DNA of 51,254 nt from an uncultured Deferribacteraceae bacterium (GTDB lineage Bacteria; Chrysiogenota; Deferribacteres; Deferribacterales; Mucispirillaceae). The stretch is from the NCBI GenBank assembly GCA_947041165.1, contig CAMRCY010000013.1, positions 1 through 51,254 on the forward strand, in the 5' to 3' direction. A program made the position numbers and the translations under genes. The notes under the pieces are model-generated. The model was not told the origin of the DNA. It saw only the letters and a list, made by a program, of their open reading frames with translations, and searched no databases. Within the stretch, counting starts at the first letter, position 1; each line of letters begins with the position of its first letter. Of the stretch, positions 1 through 11,838 are shown piece after piece.

Positions 1-455
1 TATAGAGTATATAAAAATTTGGGTTGATTATAGAGTATTGATAGGTATTATCTAGTATAAAACTAACTGTAATAACCTATAAAACATAAAATTATGGATA
101 GTAATAGTTAAATTAAATATAAAATGTGTAAAAATTTGGGTTGATTATATCGTATTGATAGGTATTATCTAGCATAAAACTAACTGTAATGACATATAAA
201 GCATAAAATTATGAGTAGTAATAGTTAAGTTAAATATAGAATGTGTAAAAGCTTTGGATTGATTATAGAGTATTGATAGGTATTATCTAGCATAAAGCTA
301 ACTGTAATAACCTATAAAACATAAAATTATGAGTAGTAATAGTTAAGTTAAATATAGAGGTATATAAATGCTTTGGTTGATTATAGAGTATTTATATGGT
401 TTGCCGAGTACAAAACTAACTGCAATAACCTATAAAGCATAAAATTAAGGGTATT
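1..455. repeat. ~118-bp tandem repeat array, about four copies, open at the window edge
   Basis: The motif TTGGGTTGATTATAGAGTAT recurs with its GG at about 21, 138, 256 and 375, giving a period of 117-119 bp. Copies two and three are nearly identical and the fourth is more diverged. Each copy also carries the string CTAACTGTAATAACCTATAAA. Stop codons occur in all frames, so this is not coding. The array ends just before the stop codon of the minus-strand gene at 469 and may continue upstream of the window. Confidence 0.9.
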
Positions 456-468
456 TTAAGGAATAATA

Positions 469-1071
469 TTAGAAGTAATATTTAAATTCTAACGACGGTC
501 GACTTTCAATAAGTGAATCTGAATACTTTACAAAAAATACTAAGTTTTCTATAAACGCCATCTCAACTCTTAGTTCTGAATTAATATATTGCGTATCTAA
601 TCCATTTAGTCCTAACTTTAAATTCATCCAATAGACAGGTTTAATTCCGAAATCAACACCTAATCCAGCATCAGAGTTCAATGAGAGGAAAACGTTGTCA
701 CCTAAAACTTTCTTTATAGCTGATCCTAATAAAAAATTTGATATTACTAAACCAACATTCACACTTGTATCATCACCAAAATATGTAGATGAGTAACGCT
801 TATACGGATCGTTAGAGTCACTTGGTGATAATTTATCTTCATAATCATCAGGAGTAAACGATGTTAGAAGCATTATGCTTGGAGTAAAAGTAGCTTTTAA
901 ACTATCAAAACCTATTTTAGCACCGTTATAATCTTTCAAAATATTATTATTCATCAGCCCGTCAACATCGTAACTATTACGAAAAACTGGGACTTTAAAG
1001 GTATCTGCATAACCAACTGAAGTTATCGATACACAAACAAAAAATATTAAAAATACAAGTTTCTTCACCAT
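469..1071 (-). CDS. Hypothetical exported protein, possible outer-membrane beta-barrel
   Basis: This 200-residue protein begins with a clear signal peptide (MVKK, then a hydrophobic stretch ending near GYADTF). The mature part alternates polar and hydrophobic residues, and the chain ends in FKYYF; a terminal aromatic residue is typical of Gram-negative outer-membrane beta-barrels. I do not recognise the family. It lies 61 bp downstream of addA on the same strand and may be the last gene of that transcript. The ribosome-binding site is weak. The barrel assignment is inference from sequence pattern only. Confidence 0.65.
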   Translation of the reverse strand: MVKKLVFLIFFVCVSITSVGYADTFKVPVFRNSYDVDGLMNNNILKDYNGAKIGFDSLKATFTPSIMLLTSFTPDDYEDKLSPSDSNDPYKRYSSTYFGDDTSVNVGLVISNFLLGSAIKKVLGDNVFLSLNSDAGLGVDFGIKPVYWMNLKLGLNGLDTQYINSELRVEMAFIENLVFFVKYSDSLIESRPSLEFKYYF

Positions 1072-1132
1072 GTTTATAAATATGAGCCTATCCCCTTATA
1101 AAGTCAATGCTTAATTACAACAATATGATTTT

Positions 1133-4100
1133 TTATATATCATCTCTAATGCTGTATGTTCGTTCCAATATATTAAACAAAATAATAAACGACTTAACTT
1201 TTCGACTATACACCTCTTCCAATATCTTCGAATATGCATCTAACTGCTTCTTATATCTATCTATATTTGGAAAAGAGTTCTTACTGCTTTTATAATCTAT
1301 CAATATAATTTCATCATCAAAAACAGAATAAAAATCTATTCTAACCAATTTATCATTAGAAACAAATTTACTCTCTTTGAAAACTTTACCTTTATAAAAC
1401 GATCTATAACGATTATCTTTTGCCAACCGTTTAACTATCTCAGTTATACACTCTTTATATTCATCCGATATATCGATAAATACATTGTTGATCGCAGAAT
1501 TAAGCGCATAATCAATAACATTATCTATATCGTCCAAATCATCAATAAAATATAGCACAGCGTGTAAAAACTCACCTAACTGTGATGACTCATAATCAAT
1601 ATTTACCTCTTCAAACGGTAGAATAACTTTTTCTTCAAGTTCAGGATAACATAACGATTCAGTAGTTGACCTTTCAACAACAACTTCTTTTGACGATATA
1701 GAAACGAGTTCCCCTGATTGATAGTTACCTAGCGAAACCTCTGGCAAAAGATATTTAACATTATTGATATCTCCCACCCTACTCTTCTGCACTAATGAAA
1801 ACAGTATCAGCACTTCTTCAGCTCTAGTCATACCAACATATAATTTATTGAGAGAGTCAATTATTATTCGTTTGCGTTCTTCATTAACAAATAAATCGAA
1901 CTCATCATTTACAACTCTTAATTTATCACCATGATTAAATATCAACTTAGATTCACCAACTGTACCAGTATGACACATGAAAAAATCTTGACGTGATTTG
2001 AATACTGAAAATGAAAGTTCAAGTTTTGGTAACATAACAACTTTAAATTGTAAACCTTTAGACTTATTTATAGTCATTAATAAAACGCCCGATGACACGC
2101 TGTTTGCAGATATATTTATACCTGATGCTAACCGTTCTAACTCTTTTAAAAATCTACTTGGGTTAGATTCATTCGCTAAATATATTGAGATCACATCTAA
2201 CAAAGTGAAAAAATTCATATCGTTTTTAAAGTTAGAATATAAATTTTTCTTATCAACAATTTTAAGTATAACTTCAAAAACTGTAACATCAGTTGATACT
2301 AAAAACTCTTCTCTAAGTGAATTGATTATCGCATAAACTTTATCTAAATTATTATACTTGTTCATATCAGTTGAGATATCGAATATCGACACATAATTTA
2401 AAAATGATAAAACATCTTTAAAATAAATAGCTTTAATCAAACTTGATAACACAAGATATGTTTTGTCATTATTAAGCTTCAATGAAGTTTCTACAACTGT
2501 TGGAATATTTTTAAGTTTAAGAACAGAATTTAATGATGAGATATTGTCATTTGTAGGAAGAAGAATTGCAATATCAGAATAATTATACCCCTTAGATATA
2601 AGAAACTCAATCTGACTTATAACCTCTTCTTCATAATCACTCTCTTCAATTATCACAGATTTTACAAAACCTAAAGGAGCTGTATCTGTCACTTTTTGAT
2701 CTATACGAAAAACATCTAACTGTTCGATAGTTGGAAAATAATCTGCTAATTTATTAGAAACAAGATTTACAAAATCTACAACAGATCTTGATGATCTAAA
2801 ATTTCTCTCCAAACTCTCTCTATCGATCCTGTCACTATACTTATTATAAACCGATAAAAACAGATCAGAATTACTACCTCTAAAACGATATAAATTCTGT
2901 TTAGGATCACCTACATAAAAAAATGATCCACTTCTATCTTTCTGCCCAATACCACTCATCGCCTCTAATATTAACGGCTCTAAAATCTCCCACTGCATAT
3001 GAGATGTATCTTGAAACTCATCTATCAATATATGTGATATTTTTGAATCAAGACGAAAATACAGATAATCTCTATCAATATTTTTATCACCTAAATGAAG
3101 TATACGATACGCAAGATAAGTTATGTCATTATATGTTAAAGCATTCTCACGTGATTTTGCTCGCTGTAAATTATTGATAAAATACGAGCCTAAGATTAGC
3201 GATAAATTAATCGCAATCCTCTCTTTCATACTTAGATACTCTTTTATTTTATCAAGCACATCTCTATGTTTATCAATCTGCGAACTTTTAAAACTATACT
3301 TTTTAAACCATGAATGATTATTAATCAGATCATAATTCGCAAAAAGTTTTAACGCAAAAATATCCTCAGGAGATTTAGAACTTAACAAATCATCTATCTG
3401 CTTTCTCTTTCTATCACCCTCTAAAATATCATCAAAAAGCGAACCTAGACTTTTAAAATCATCTAAAATTTCTAACCTAAAACTTAAAACTTTTGCAAGT
3501 TCTAAATCTAAATCTTTAATTGTCATATCTATACTTTTGATAGCGTTTGATAAATTGAAACTATTCTCATTCACAAATAAAACATACTTTTTAACTAAGT
3601 CTAATATATTTCGGTTACTGCTTCTAAGTACAGTTATAGATTTACGAAGAATATCTTTCCACGTTTCATTATCTAAAATATCATCAATCGTATACTCAAA
3701 AACTTCATTCTCAAGTCGCTCATTATCGCCTGTACTTAATGTGTCGTAATCAGGTCTGATCGATGCTTCAAACGGAAACAGCTTTAATATAAGTGATGAG
3801 TATGAATCTATCGTTTTTATATTTAATGATGAGAACTCTCTAAGCAATCTATCTAACGCTTTGTTTGAAAGCTCCACTAATAATTTGTCGCTGAACTCGA
3901 TTTTATTTCTTAGAGCGTAACCCTTCACAACCTCTGTCAACATCTTATACTCAGTTGATGTCACATCAGGCGTTGTAGCAAGTTTAGTCAATTGACTAAC
4001 CACCCTTTCCTGCATCTCTCCAGTTGCTTTTTTCGTAAAAGTTAACGCTAATATATTTGACGGACTTATGCCTTGAATAAGCATAGAAATTATTCGTAAC

Positions 4101-4207
4101 GACAATTGGAATGTCTTACCAGTTCCAGCTGATGCTTCTAATGAAATATTTGTTTTTATATCAAGATTTTTATTCTCTACGTTTTTAATTTCTGTCTTAA
4201 TCTCCAT
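1133..4207 (-). CDS. addA: AddA/RecB-type helicase-nuclease subunit (UvrD superfamily 1)
   Basis: This 1024-residue protein is a superfamily 1 helicase with a C-terminal nuclease, acting with AddB to process double-strand DNA ends for RecA-dependent repair. Visible motifs in order: Walker A EASAGTGKT (residues 24-32), Walker B LIDEFQDT, GDPKQNLYRFRGS (motif III), TINKSKGLQFKVV (motif V region) and LYVGMTRAEE (motif VI). A PD-(D/E)XK nuclease follows, with LGEFLHAVLYFID and the catalytic strand IILIDYKSSK. The length fits AddA. It starts two bases after the addB stop codon, so the two are translationally linked. An ATG start fits. RecB is the alternative name, but the nuclease-bearing AddB partner favours AddAB. 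Confidence 0.92.
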   Translation of the reverse strand: MEIKTEIKNVENKNLDIKTNISLEASAGTGKTFQLSLRIISMLIQGISPSNILALTFTKKATGEMQERVVSQLTKLATTPDVTSTEYKMLTEVVKGYALRNKIEFSDKLLVELSNKALDRLLREFSSLNIKTIDSYSSLILKLFPFEASIRPDYDTLSTGDNERLENEVFEYTIDDILDNETWKDILRKSITVLRSSNRNILDLVKKYVLFVNENSFNLSNAIKSIDMTIKDLDLELAKVLSFRLEILDDFKSLGSLFDDILEGDRKRKQIDDLLSSKSPEDIFALKLFANYDLINNHSWFKKYSFKSSQIDKHRDVLDKIKEYLSMKERIAINLSLILGSYFINNLQRAKSRENALTYNDITYLAYRILHLGDKNIDRDYLYFRLDSKISHILIDEFQDTSHMQWEILEPLILEAMSGIGQKDRSGSFFYVGDPKQNLYRFRGSNSDLFLSVYNKYSDRIDRESLERNFRSSRSVVDFVNLVSNKLADYFPTIEQLDVFRIDQKVTDTAPLGFVKSVIIEESDYEEEVISQIEFLISKGYNYSDIAILLPTNDNISSLNSVLKLKNIPTVVETSLKLNNDKTYLVLSSLIKAIYFKDVLSFLNYVSIFDISTDMNKYNNLDKVYAIINSLREEFLVSTDVTVFEVILKIVDKKNLYSNFKNDMNFFTLLDVISIYLANESNPSRFLKELERLASGINISANSVSSGVLLMTINKSKGLQFKVVMLPKLELSFSVFKSRQDFFMCHTGTVGESKLIFNHGDKLRVVNDEFDLFVNEERKRIIIDSLNKLYVGMTRAEEVLILFSLVQKSRVGDINNVKYLLPEVSLGNYQSGELVSISSKEVVVERSTTESLCYPELEEKVILPFEEVNIDYESSQLGEFLHAVLYFIDDLDDIDNVIDYALNSAINNVFIDISDEYKECITEIVKRLAKDNRYRSFYKGKVFKESKFVSNDKLVRIDFYSVFDDEIILIDYKSSKNSFPNIDRYKKQLDAYSKILEEVYSRKVKSFIILFNILERTYSIRDDI

Positions 4208-4209
4208 AA

Positions 4210-6846
4210 TTATATCCTGCCTTCACAGATAAGTGCATACTCGCAATATGTACAGATTTTTTTATTCTCAGTTCTTGTAAACGGGATATTTATATCTTGA
4301 AGTTCTAGAAGTTTCGATCTTATCCATACCTCTGCTTCACCACTTAAATCAGTATCAAAAACTTTTATATATTGATACGACTCGCTAAGCGACACTTGAT
4401 ATAGTGAAGTCGGTTCTACGTTCTTATTTTTGCTGTATAAGAAATAATAAAATGGAAGTTGGAGATCATCATATTTATCTAATGTTGGCTTCATTACAGT
4501 TGATAACTTATCTGCTGATTTAAATTTGTAATCTATAATATCAATCTCACGGCTATCATGATTGAAATCAATTCTATCAATCTTACCATGCAGAATTAAA
4601 CCTTCTGCTTTATACTCATAACTTTTTTCAACCTCTATTGTTTCATAACCTTCTTTTTTTCTATCAAGTTCTACATCCAATATCTCTTTAAAAATATTAA
4701 TAATCTCATCTTGAATAAATCTTGATGGTCTTGAAGTTGTGAAAACATCGTAGCCAGATATTATCTCTTCATGTATAGATCTCACACTATTTAAATAATC
4801 TTTATCCTGCACTGATATATTTCTTTCGTGCAACACCTCTAAAATCTTATGTAGAATATTTCCGATCATCATAGGAGATACAACCGTTGCAATCTCCACA
4901 GTTTCACGAACTTTCATAATTCTTTTATAGAAAAATTTTAGTGAACAATTTATATAATCGTTAAATGCCGATGCAGATAATTTATTAGATTTAATTTTTT
5001 CAATAATTTTATCTGTTTTAAAAATTGTACCATCATTTATTGCAAGATTATTTTTATCTGTAAATTTGTCATATTTTTTAACATCAAATAAGTGATACTC
5101 TTTATTGAAATAATGCTTACTTTTAAGGTTGTATTTAAAAGTTAGTTCATTAATAAAACTGCTACTATTTCGAGTATCATCACTTTTAGTAAAAGACAAA
5201 ATACTTTTTTTAGATCTCGACATTATCTGCAATAGATAGTTTTTAATCAAACTCTCTCTATCTAAGTATGTTGGAAGTTTTAAATCTAGACGCATCTCAG
5301 TATTTAGAAATAGATCTTTCCTGCTTGTTGGAGGGAAAATATCATCGTTAAGTTCAGGCACAAAAACCACATCGTAATCTAACGCTCTTGATTCTAATAT
5401 TCCAGATACCGTTATCAAACCCCTTCCCGTATTAACCTTTAAAACTGAAATATCATTTAGGATTATATAAATACTATCCTCAAGCGACAACTTATCATCG
5501 ATAGTCGAATAGACAGATTTAATCTGATCTAATAGTTGAATAAGATTACTAAATATCTCAACTTCACTTTTTGACAGATGTCCTTTAATAGCTTTCAGAA
5601 AGTCTTTAATATAATCTATGATTTGAGGAATATAAATCTCGTCGTTCAACTTATTTATCAATCCAAAATAATGATTAAAAAACGGCAACTCTATCAACTC
5701 TGCAACAGGCACAAATATATTATTATCAGAAATTTTCTTATCAATTATTTTGCGAACATCATCTAAATTCTCTAGAGATGTTAAAAATATTTCATAATAA
5801 AATTCTTTTAACGCATCAAGAGTGATGACCTGCTTACTGTTTCTATCTATTATTAATTTGATATTTAGAATTGATTTTAAAAGTTGAAATACAGCTGTCT
5901 TATCTATATTTTCATTGGCTGTAATATTGAAAAGATTATATTTGTCGTATCGTAGAAAGTATGATTTCAAACTATCATCAACAAGCAAAATGCTCATTCT
6001 CTCATAAGGTATATTATTAACTTTATTATAGAATGCTGCTCTAAAAGTTATAAGTTCAATTTGTGATAAAAGAGAGTTAGCTCTCAAAATCTCGCAGTTA
6101 TCACGATTTAAAATCATATCCGCAGCATCAGGAATTTCTATATCTAAAAACTTTTCATACGATGTGTAATGACTATTTTTACTTCCAACAAAATTGAATA
6201 TAATTACGATGTCACTATTTTTTGCTAAATTTTTAATTTTGATAAGCTCGTGTTTACTAAGATATCCACCGATAAAAAAGATAAATTTATCGTATCGTTT
6301 AACAAAATGTCCGAGATCTTCATTTGAATATAAGTTCCATGGTTCAACAAGATTGCTATCATTTAACAGATCGTTATAACTGTACCATAAATTCATAAGC
6401 GACTGTGCTTGCTTCTCATAATCGGTATATTTACCTGCTTTATATAATTCATCAACTGAAATACATTCAGCAGATAACTCTCTAAAAAATGCAAGCAGAT
6501 TTATAGATATATTATCAAATGAACTATAATTGTTTAAGAAGATATCTTGATTATTATGGAAGATATTTTTGCTATCATCAACAGATAATGATGATGCAAC
6601 TTTTTTAAGATAAAACGATCTAAGACGTTTATCTATCTTTCTCTTGTTAGAGATTGATGTGAATTCTAAAAATTCTTTAATCGTAAAAAGGTCTACGTTT
6701 TGAAGTTTTAACGCAGCAACTTCTTTCAACGCTCTCGTTGTTGGAATGATTAATGCAGTACGATCATTTACAGACTCCTCTAATGCAGTACTATATATGA
6801 AATCTATTGCACTTGTATTAGTTGGAGCCCGTAAAACTTTTATCAT
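4210..6846 (-). CDS. addB: AddB-like nuclease subunit with C-terminal Fe-S cluster motif
   Basis: This 878-residue protein is the partner of AddA. Its C-terminal third is a PD-(D/E)XK nuclease: ILHKILEVLHERN, then KIDRIDF and IDIIDYKFKS, then LPFYYFLYS. Four cysteines in AddB spacing bracket the domain: C634 (DYINCSLKFF) and C865, C868 and C874 (CTYCEYALIC); this is the known AddB 4Fe-4S ligand pattern. The N-terminal helicase-like part (LRAPTNTSAIDFIYSTA) lacks a GKT Walker A, as in AddB proteins whose helicase is inactive. Its ATG overlaps the TGA of the oligopeptidase gene (ATGA), and addA follows after two bases. Confidence 0.9.
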   Translation of the reverse strand: MIKVLRAPTNTSAIDFIYSTALEESVNDRTALIIPTTRALKEVAALKLQNVDLFTIKEFLEFTSISNKRKIDKRLRSFYLKKVASSLSVDDSKNIFHNNQDIFLNNYSSFDNISINLLAFFRELSAECISVDELYKAGKYTDYEKQAQSLMNLWYSYNDLLNDSNLVEPWNLYSNEDLGHFVKRYDKFIFFIGGYLSKHELIKIKNLAKNSDIVIIFNFVGSKNSHYTSYEKFLDIEIPDAADMILNRDNCEILRANSLLSQIELITFRAAFYNKVNNIPYERMSILLVDDSLKSYFLRYDKYNLFNITANENIDKTAVFQLLKSILNIKLIIDRNSKQVITLDALKEFYYEIFLTSLENLDDVRKIIDKKISDNNIFVPVAELIELPFFNHYFGLINKLNDEIYIPQIIDYIKDFLKAIKGHLSKSEVEIFSNLIQLLDQIKSVYSTIDDKLSLEDSIYIILNDISVLKVNTGRGLITVSGILESRALDYDVVFVPELNDDIFPPTSRKDLFLNTEMRLDLKLPTYLDRESLIKNYLLQIMSRSKKSILSFTKSDDTRNSSSFINELTFKYNLKSKHYFNKEYHLFDVKKYDKFTDKNNLAINDGTIFKTDKIIEKIKSNKLSASAFNDYINCSLKFFYKRIMKVRETVEIATVVSPMMIGNILHKILEVLHERNISVQDKDYLNSVRSIHEEIISGYDVFTTSRPSRFIQDEIINIFKEILDVELDRKKEGYETIEVEKSYEYKAEGLILHGKIDRIDFNHDSREIDIIDYKFKSADKLSTVMKPTLDKYDDLQLPFYYFLYSKNKNVEPTSLYQVSLSESYQYIKVFDTDLSGEAEVWIRSKLLELQDINIPFTRTENKKICTYCEYALICEGRI

Positions 6847-8786
6847 AGCAAGCCAGTCGTTTTAAGTAACGCTTCAGGATCAGGTTTACGTCCTGCAAAT
6901 TTAAAAAATAAATTATCCATTGTTTCCTCAGCTCCTCTTGATAAAATATTATCAAAAAATTTGCGAGCTAACTCTTTATCAAATACTCCTGCTTCACTAA
7001 ATTGTAAATAAGCATCGGCTGAAAGCATCTCTGCCCACTTATAGCTGTAATATCCTGCAGCATATCCACCTGCAAAAACATGTGAGAAACCGTTCTCAAA
7101 AGTTGTGTAATCAGGAGGAAGTATAACTGCAACTTTCTCTCTAACTTTGTTTAATATCTCTCTCACTTCTTCATAACTATAATCTGACTCATGCACTAAC
7201 ATATCAAATAAAGCAAACTCTGTTTGACGTAAAAGTTGCATAGCTGAACCGAAATTTTTATTTTTAATTAACTTGTCAATCATCTCATCTGGGATAGCTT
7301 TGCCTGTATTAAAATCTTTAGCAAACAACTCTAACACTTTTTTCTCGTATGCAAAATTTTCTATAAACTGAGATGGAAACTCAATAGCATCCCACTCAAC
7401 TCCGTTAACTCCAGAGAAATATCCTTCTTCAACTTTACTTAAAATATGATGAATAACGTGTCCAGCTTCATGAAATAAAGTTGTCACATCTGAGTGTTTA
7501 AGTAGAGATGGTTTGCCATCTTTCGGTGGTGGAAAATTTGCAACGATAAACGCTGATGAAAAATATTCTTTCCCATCACCATCAAGGCGATATGTGTGCC
7601 AATCATTCATCCATGCTCCACCACGTTTAGATTTTCTATTATATAAATCTAAAAACAATCTTGCATGAGGGTTGTTATCTATCAGAAGATCGTATACTAC
7701 AACTCCATCATCCCATACATCAACATTTTCTACTTTCACAAATTTTATATCAAACAATTTAGATAGAAATTTTAACAACCCTTCAGTCACATTTTTAGAC
7801 TCGAAATATGGAAGATAATCCTCTTCAATAAATCCTAGTTTTTCTTTCTTAATAATATTGTTTATAAATGCTAAATCGTATGATTCAACATTCTCAATAT
7901 CAAACTTTTTACCGAACTCTTTAATCTCTTCTAACTCTTTTAATGCAAATGGTTTACCTTTAACAGCAAGCTCTTCTAAAAACGATATCACATCCTCTAC
8001 AGATTTTGCAGACATACATTTATTATTCATCACTGCATAGTTTTTATATCCTAAAATATCAGCCATCTCTTTTTTTAATGATAAAATTTCTTCAATCAAT
8101 TTAGAGTTATTAACCGCTCTTGTCATATATGCTTTATAAATCTCTTTACGTAAATCTCTATTATCACAATAAGTCATAAAACTTATAAATGATGGTGCTT
8201 GAAGTGTAAAAATATATGACTTATCTTTTTGTAAAGCTAAAGATTTATCAGATTCTGGCATAGATTTTATAGAGCTATCATCTTTCAATTTTAATTCAAA
8301 CTCATTTGTAGCATCTAAAAGGTTTTTAGAATATTGATCAGATAGTTCAGCTAATTTCAAACTAATATCTTTAATCCTATTTTTTTTATCACCTTCAAGA
8401 TGTACACCTAGCAGTTCAAATCTTAAAATATTATCATCAATAACTTTCTTTTCAATACTGTTTAACTCTGTCTTAGAAATCTCTTTCAACGCTAAATAAA
8501 TATCTTCTCTTTGTAAAAGTTCGGTGAAATATTTAGTCGTTTTCATAAGGACAAGAGGATAGATTTGACGTGAAACTTCCGAATCATTCACTAAGTTCAT
8601 ATGTGATACTGGAACAAAAAATTCATTTATAATAAATTGTAATTCCATAAATGGTTTCATAAAATTCTTATATGTTTTTGGAGTTAGTTTCAACAATTTT
8701 TCTAACTCTATATTATTTAGATATATTAATCCATCTAACTTTATCTCTGCATTATCTAAACAATCAACTGGAAATGATTTAAACAT
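6843..8786 (-). CDS. prlC: M3-family oligopeptidase (oligopeptidase A/PrlC-like)
   Basis: This 647-residue zinc metallopeptidase of the thimet oligopeptidase family would cleave short peptides in the cytoplasm. The zinc-binding HExxH motif is in TLFHEAGHVIHHIL, followed about 25 residues later by the supporting glutamate region (DAIEFPSQFIENFAYE). The C-terminal stretch VFAGGYAAGYYSYKWAEML is characteristic of M3 peptidases. No signal peptide is present. The length is close to the ~680 residues of PrlC. The stop codon overlaps the start of addB by four bases (ATGA), so the genes are cotranscribed, although no functional link between peptide turnover and AddAB is evident. Confidence 0.93.
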   Translation of the reverse strand: MFKSFPVDCLDNAEIKLDGLIYLNNIELEKLLKLTPKTYKNFMKPFMELQFIINEFFVPVSHMNLVNDSEVSRQIYPLVLMKTTKYFTELLQREDIYLALKEISKTELNSIEKKVIDDNILRFELLGVHLEGDKKNRIKDISLKLAELSDQYSKNLLDATNEFELKLKDDSSIKSMPESDKSLALQKDKSYIFTLQAPSFISFMTYCDNRDLRKEIYKAYMTRAVNNSKLIEEILSLKKEMADILGYKNYAVMNNKCMSAKSVEDVISFLEELAVKGKPFALKELEEIKEFGKKFDIENVESYDLAFINNIIKKEKLGFIEEDYLPYFESKNVTEGLLKFLSKLFDIKFVKVENVDVWDDGVVVYDLLIDNNPHARLFLDLYNRKSKRGGAWMNDWHTYRLDGDGKEYFSSAFIVANFPPPKDGKPSLLKHSDVTTLFHEAGHVIHHILSKVEEGYFSGVNGVEWDAIEFPSQFIENFAYEKKVLELFAKDFNTGKAIPDEMIDKLIKNKNFGSAMQLLRQTEFALFDMLVHESDYSYEEVREILNKVREKVAVILPPDYTTFENGFSHVFAGGYAAGYYSYKWAEMLSADAYLQFSEAGVFDKELARKFFDNILSRGAEETMDNLFFKFAGRKPDPEALLKTTGLL

Positions 8787-8813
8787 ACTATTACCTATCT
8801 TAATTAATTTTTA

Positions 8814-9656
8814 TTACTCTTCTGTGCTAATACTCTCTATTAGATTTATGCGTTCTTTATTTAATTCAGCACTTCTAAGTAGCAGAGATTTCATACGTGA
8901 ATATGATTCTGGTAGTTCAAATAATAGCACCTTATTGCCATTTGTTACCATAGTTTTTAATACGACCTCTATTTTAGATCTCTTACTGTTTTTGAGCAAC
9001 ACAATATCTTCGGCCGATACAGGAGCTATATCTACAAGTAATGTAAATCTATCATATAGAACGAATTTTGGATCAAAAGATAGATCAAAATCTTCTGATT
9101 TAAAAACGACATCGCTTTTATTGTCATAGATATTCACATACCCTGTGAGTTGCTTGATACTATCTCTTGAATGATTATTGATGGTAAACATTATTGATAT
9201 AGATGAAGGATTTAATACTAATTCTGGATTAGCGATAGGAAATTTACGAACACTTCTCTTATTTTTTTGATAATTTTTTAGAAGATCATCAAGTTGAGCT
9301 GATATTTGACTGTTTTTCTCCATATCTTTCTGTATGGCAGTCATCATATCTCCCTTATAAATAAGAGTTAATTCACGTGTAGTTTTATTGCTAAGCTTCT
9401 CATACAACAACTCTGCATTAGCTTTTTCATTATCTTTAACGACATAATTGCTATCTTTAGCATTAGGGAGTGACATTCTTATTAAAGCCCACACATGCTC
9501 GCAAAGAGTTTTATCATACGATAAGCATTGTGTTTCAATTTCTCTAAAAAGATCATTTATATTTTTACCAACGATAGGCTCTTCAACCTTCACCGTTTTC
9601 TCACACGCTATAAAAACAATAAAAGAAAGAATCATTAGTACTACTATTTTTCTCAT
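8814..9656 (-). CDS. Hypothetical lipoprotein
   Basis: This 280-residue protein starts with a lipoprotein signal peptide: MRKIVVLMILSF then a lipobox IACEK, with the modified Cys at about residue 18. The mature domain contains a region resembling an immunoglobulin-like or extracellular beta-sandwich layer (PELVLNPSSISIMFTINNHS ...), preceded by a helical, charged segment with KNYQKNKRSVRK. I do not recognise the family. It lies 27 bp upstream of the oligopeptidase gene and appears to be the first gene of the addBA transcript. Confidence 0.7.
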   Translation of the reverse strand: MRKIVVLMILSFIVFIACEKTVKVEEPIVGKNINDLFREIETQCLSYDKTLCEHVWALIRMSLPNAKDSNYVVKDNEKANAELLYEKLSNKTTRELTLIYKGDMMTAIQKDMEKNSQISAQLDDLLKNYQKNKRSVRKFPIANPELVLNPSSISIMFTINNHSRDSIKQLTGYVNIYDNKSDVVFKSEDFDLSFDPKFVLYDRFTLLVDIAPVSAEDIVLLKNSKRSKIEVVLKTMVTNGNKVLLFELPESYSRMKSLLLRSAELNKERINLIESISTEE

Positions 9657-9773
9657 TAATCAATCCTAAATCAAATATATCAAACTATAAAACATATTAG
9701 TTTAGCATTTTTATTTTAATAAATCAATAAGTGTGAATATTCTAACAACTCTTTCTTTTAAAAAACCTATATA

Positions 9774-11066
<1,293 letters not shown>

Positions 11067-11273
11067 TCAGCCTCCATTAGCAATATTTATATAACAAATT
11101 ACATTAAACCAAAATGTTAATTAAATGATACAGTAACCAGTAAGAAAAATCTAGATAATATAATCACTTAGTAGAAAATATAATAAATTTTATTACTTTA
11201 AATCATATTTTGCCGATAAGTTAATAAGAAATATAAGTAACGATTGTATCTGCTTTAGAAAGGATAAATATAA

Positions 11274-11729
11274 ATGATTAGAAAGATGTTGATAACTATA
11301 GTGATTTTCTGTATATCGGCTTTAAGCCTTTATGCAACACCCAATAACTATATGTACTCATTAAAATCTAAAACTTTTTTTGAAAAAACTGTGCAACAAT
11401 TAAAAAGTAGCATCATTGGAAACAATTTAACTATCTATAACGAACACCTACACTTTGAACATGCCCTTGATCAAAAAATTGATATACGTCCAATCACAAT
11501 AATCGAGTTCGGAAATATTAAAGATATAACAGCATTGATCCAAATAAATCAACTAATAGGACTTGAACTACCATTTAGAATTATGGTTTGGGAAGATCGT
11601 AAAGGAGATGTTAATGTGGGATTTATAAAACCTACATATATGGCAACAAAATACGGTTTATCAAAAAACAAAATAATCACATCAATGTATAACAAAATGA
11701 TAGAGATTGTTATCGCAGCTGCTAGATAG
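11274..11729 (+). CDS. Exported DUF302-domain protein
   Basis: This 151-residue protein has an N-terminal signal peptide (MIRKMLITIVIFCISALSLYA) followed by a small alpha/beta domain. SKTFFEKTVQQLKSSI, TIIEFGN, LELPFRIMVWED, VNVGFIKPTYMATKYGL and a C-terminal helix match the layout of DUF302 proteins, whose biochemical role is unknown. The start follows GAAAGGATAAATATAA, a good ribosome-binding site. It is divergent from enolase and has a terminator at 11839-11866. Confidence 0.8.
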   Translation: MIRKMLITIVIFCISALSLYATPNNYMYSLKSKTFFEKTVQQLKSSIIGNNLTIYNEHLHFEHALDQKIDIRPITIIEFGNIKDITALIQINQLIGLELPFRIMVWEDRKGDVNVGFIKPTYMATKYGLSKNKIITSMYNKMIEIVIAAAR

Positions 11730-11740
11730 ATTAATCGTAC

Positions 11741-11800
11741 AACTTCAATAACTCATTCGATAATTGCATAAAGTGATCGCATAACTTCAATAACTCATTC
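11741..11800. repeat. Short direct duplication in a convergent intergenic region
   Basis: The 18-mer AACTTCAATAACTCATTC occurs at 11741-11758 and again at 11783-11800, an offset of 42 bp. The preceding bases (TCGTAC / TCGCAT) are also partly shared. It starts about 10 bp after the stop codon of the DUF302 gene. Confidence 0.8.
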
Positions 11801-11838
11801 TCATAATAAAATCAAATTAGTTTTTATAGTAACGAAAA

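Noticed and set aside
2923-3317. Plus-strand open frames inside addA
   Set aside because: They overlap conserved helicase motifs of the minus-strand gene, have atypical composition and no ribosome-binding sites.
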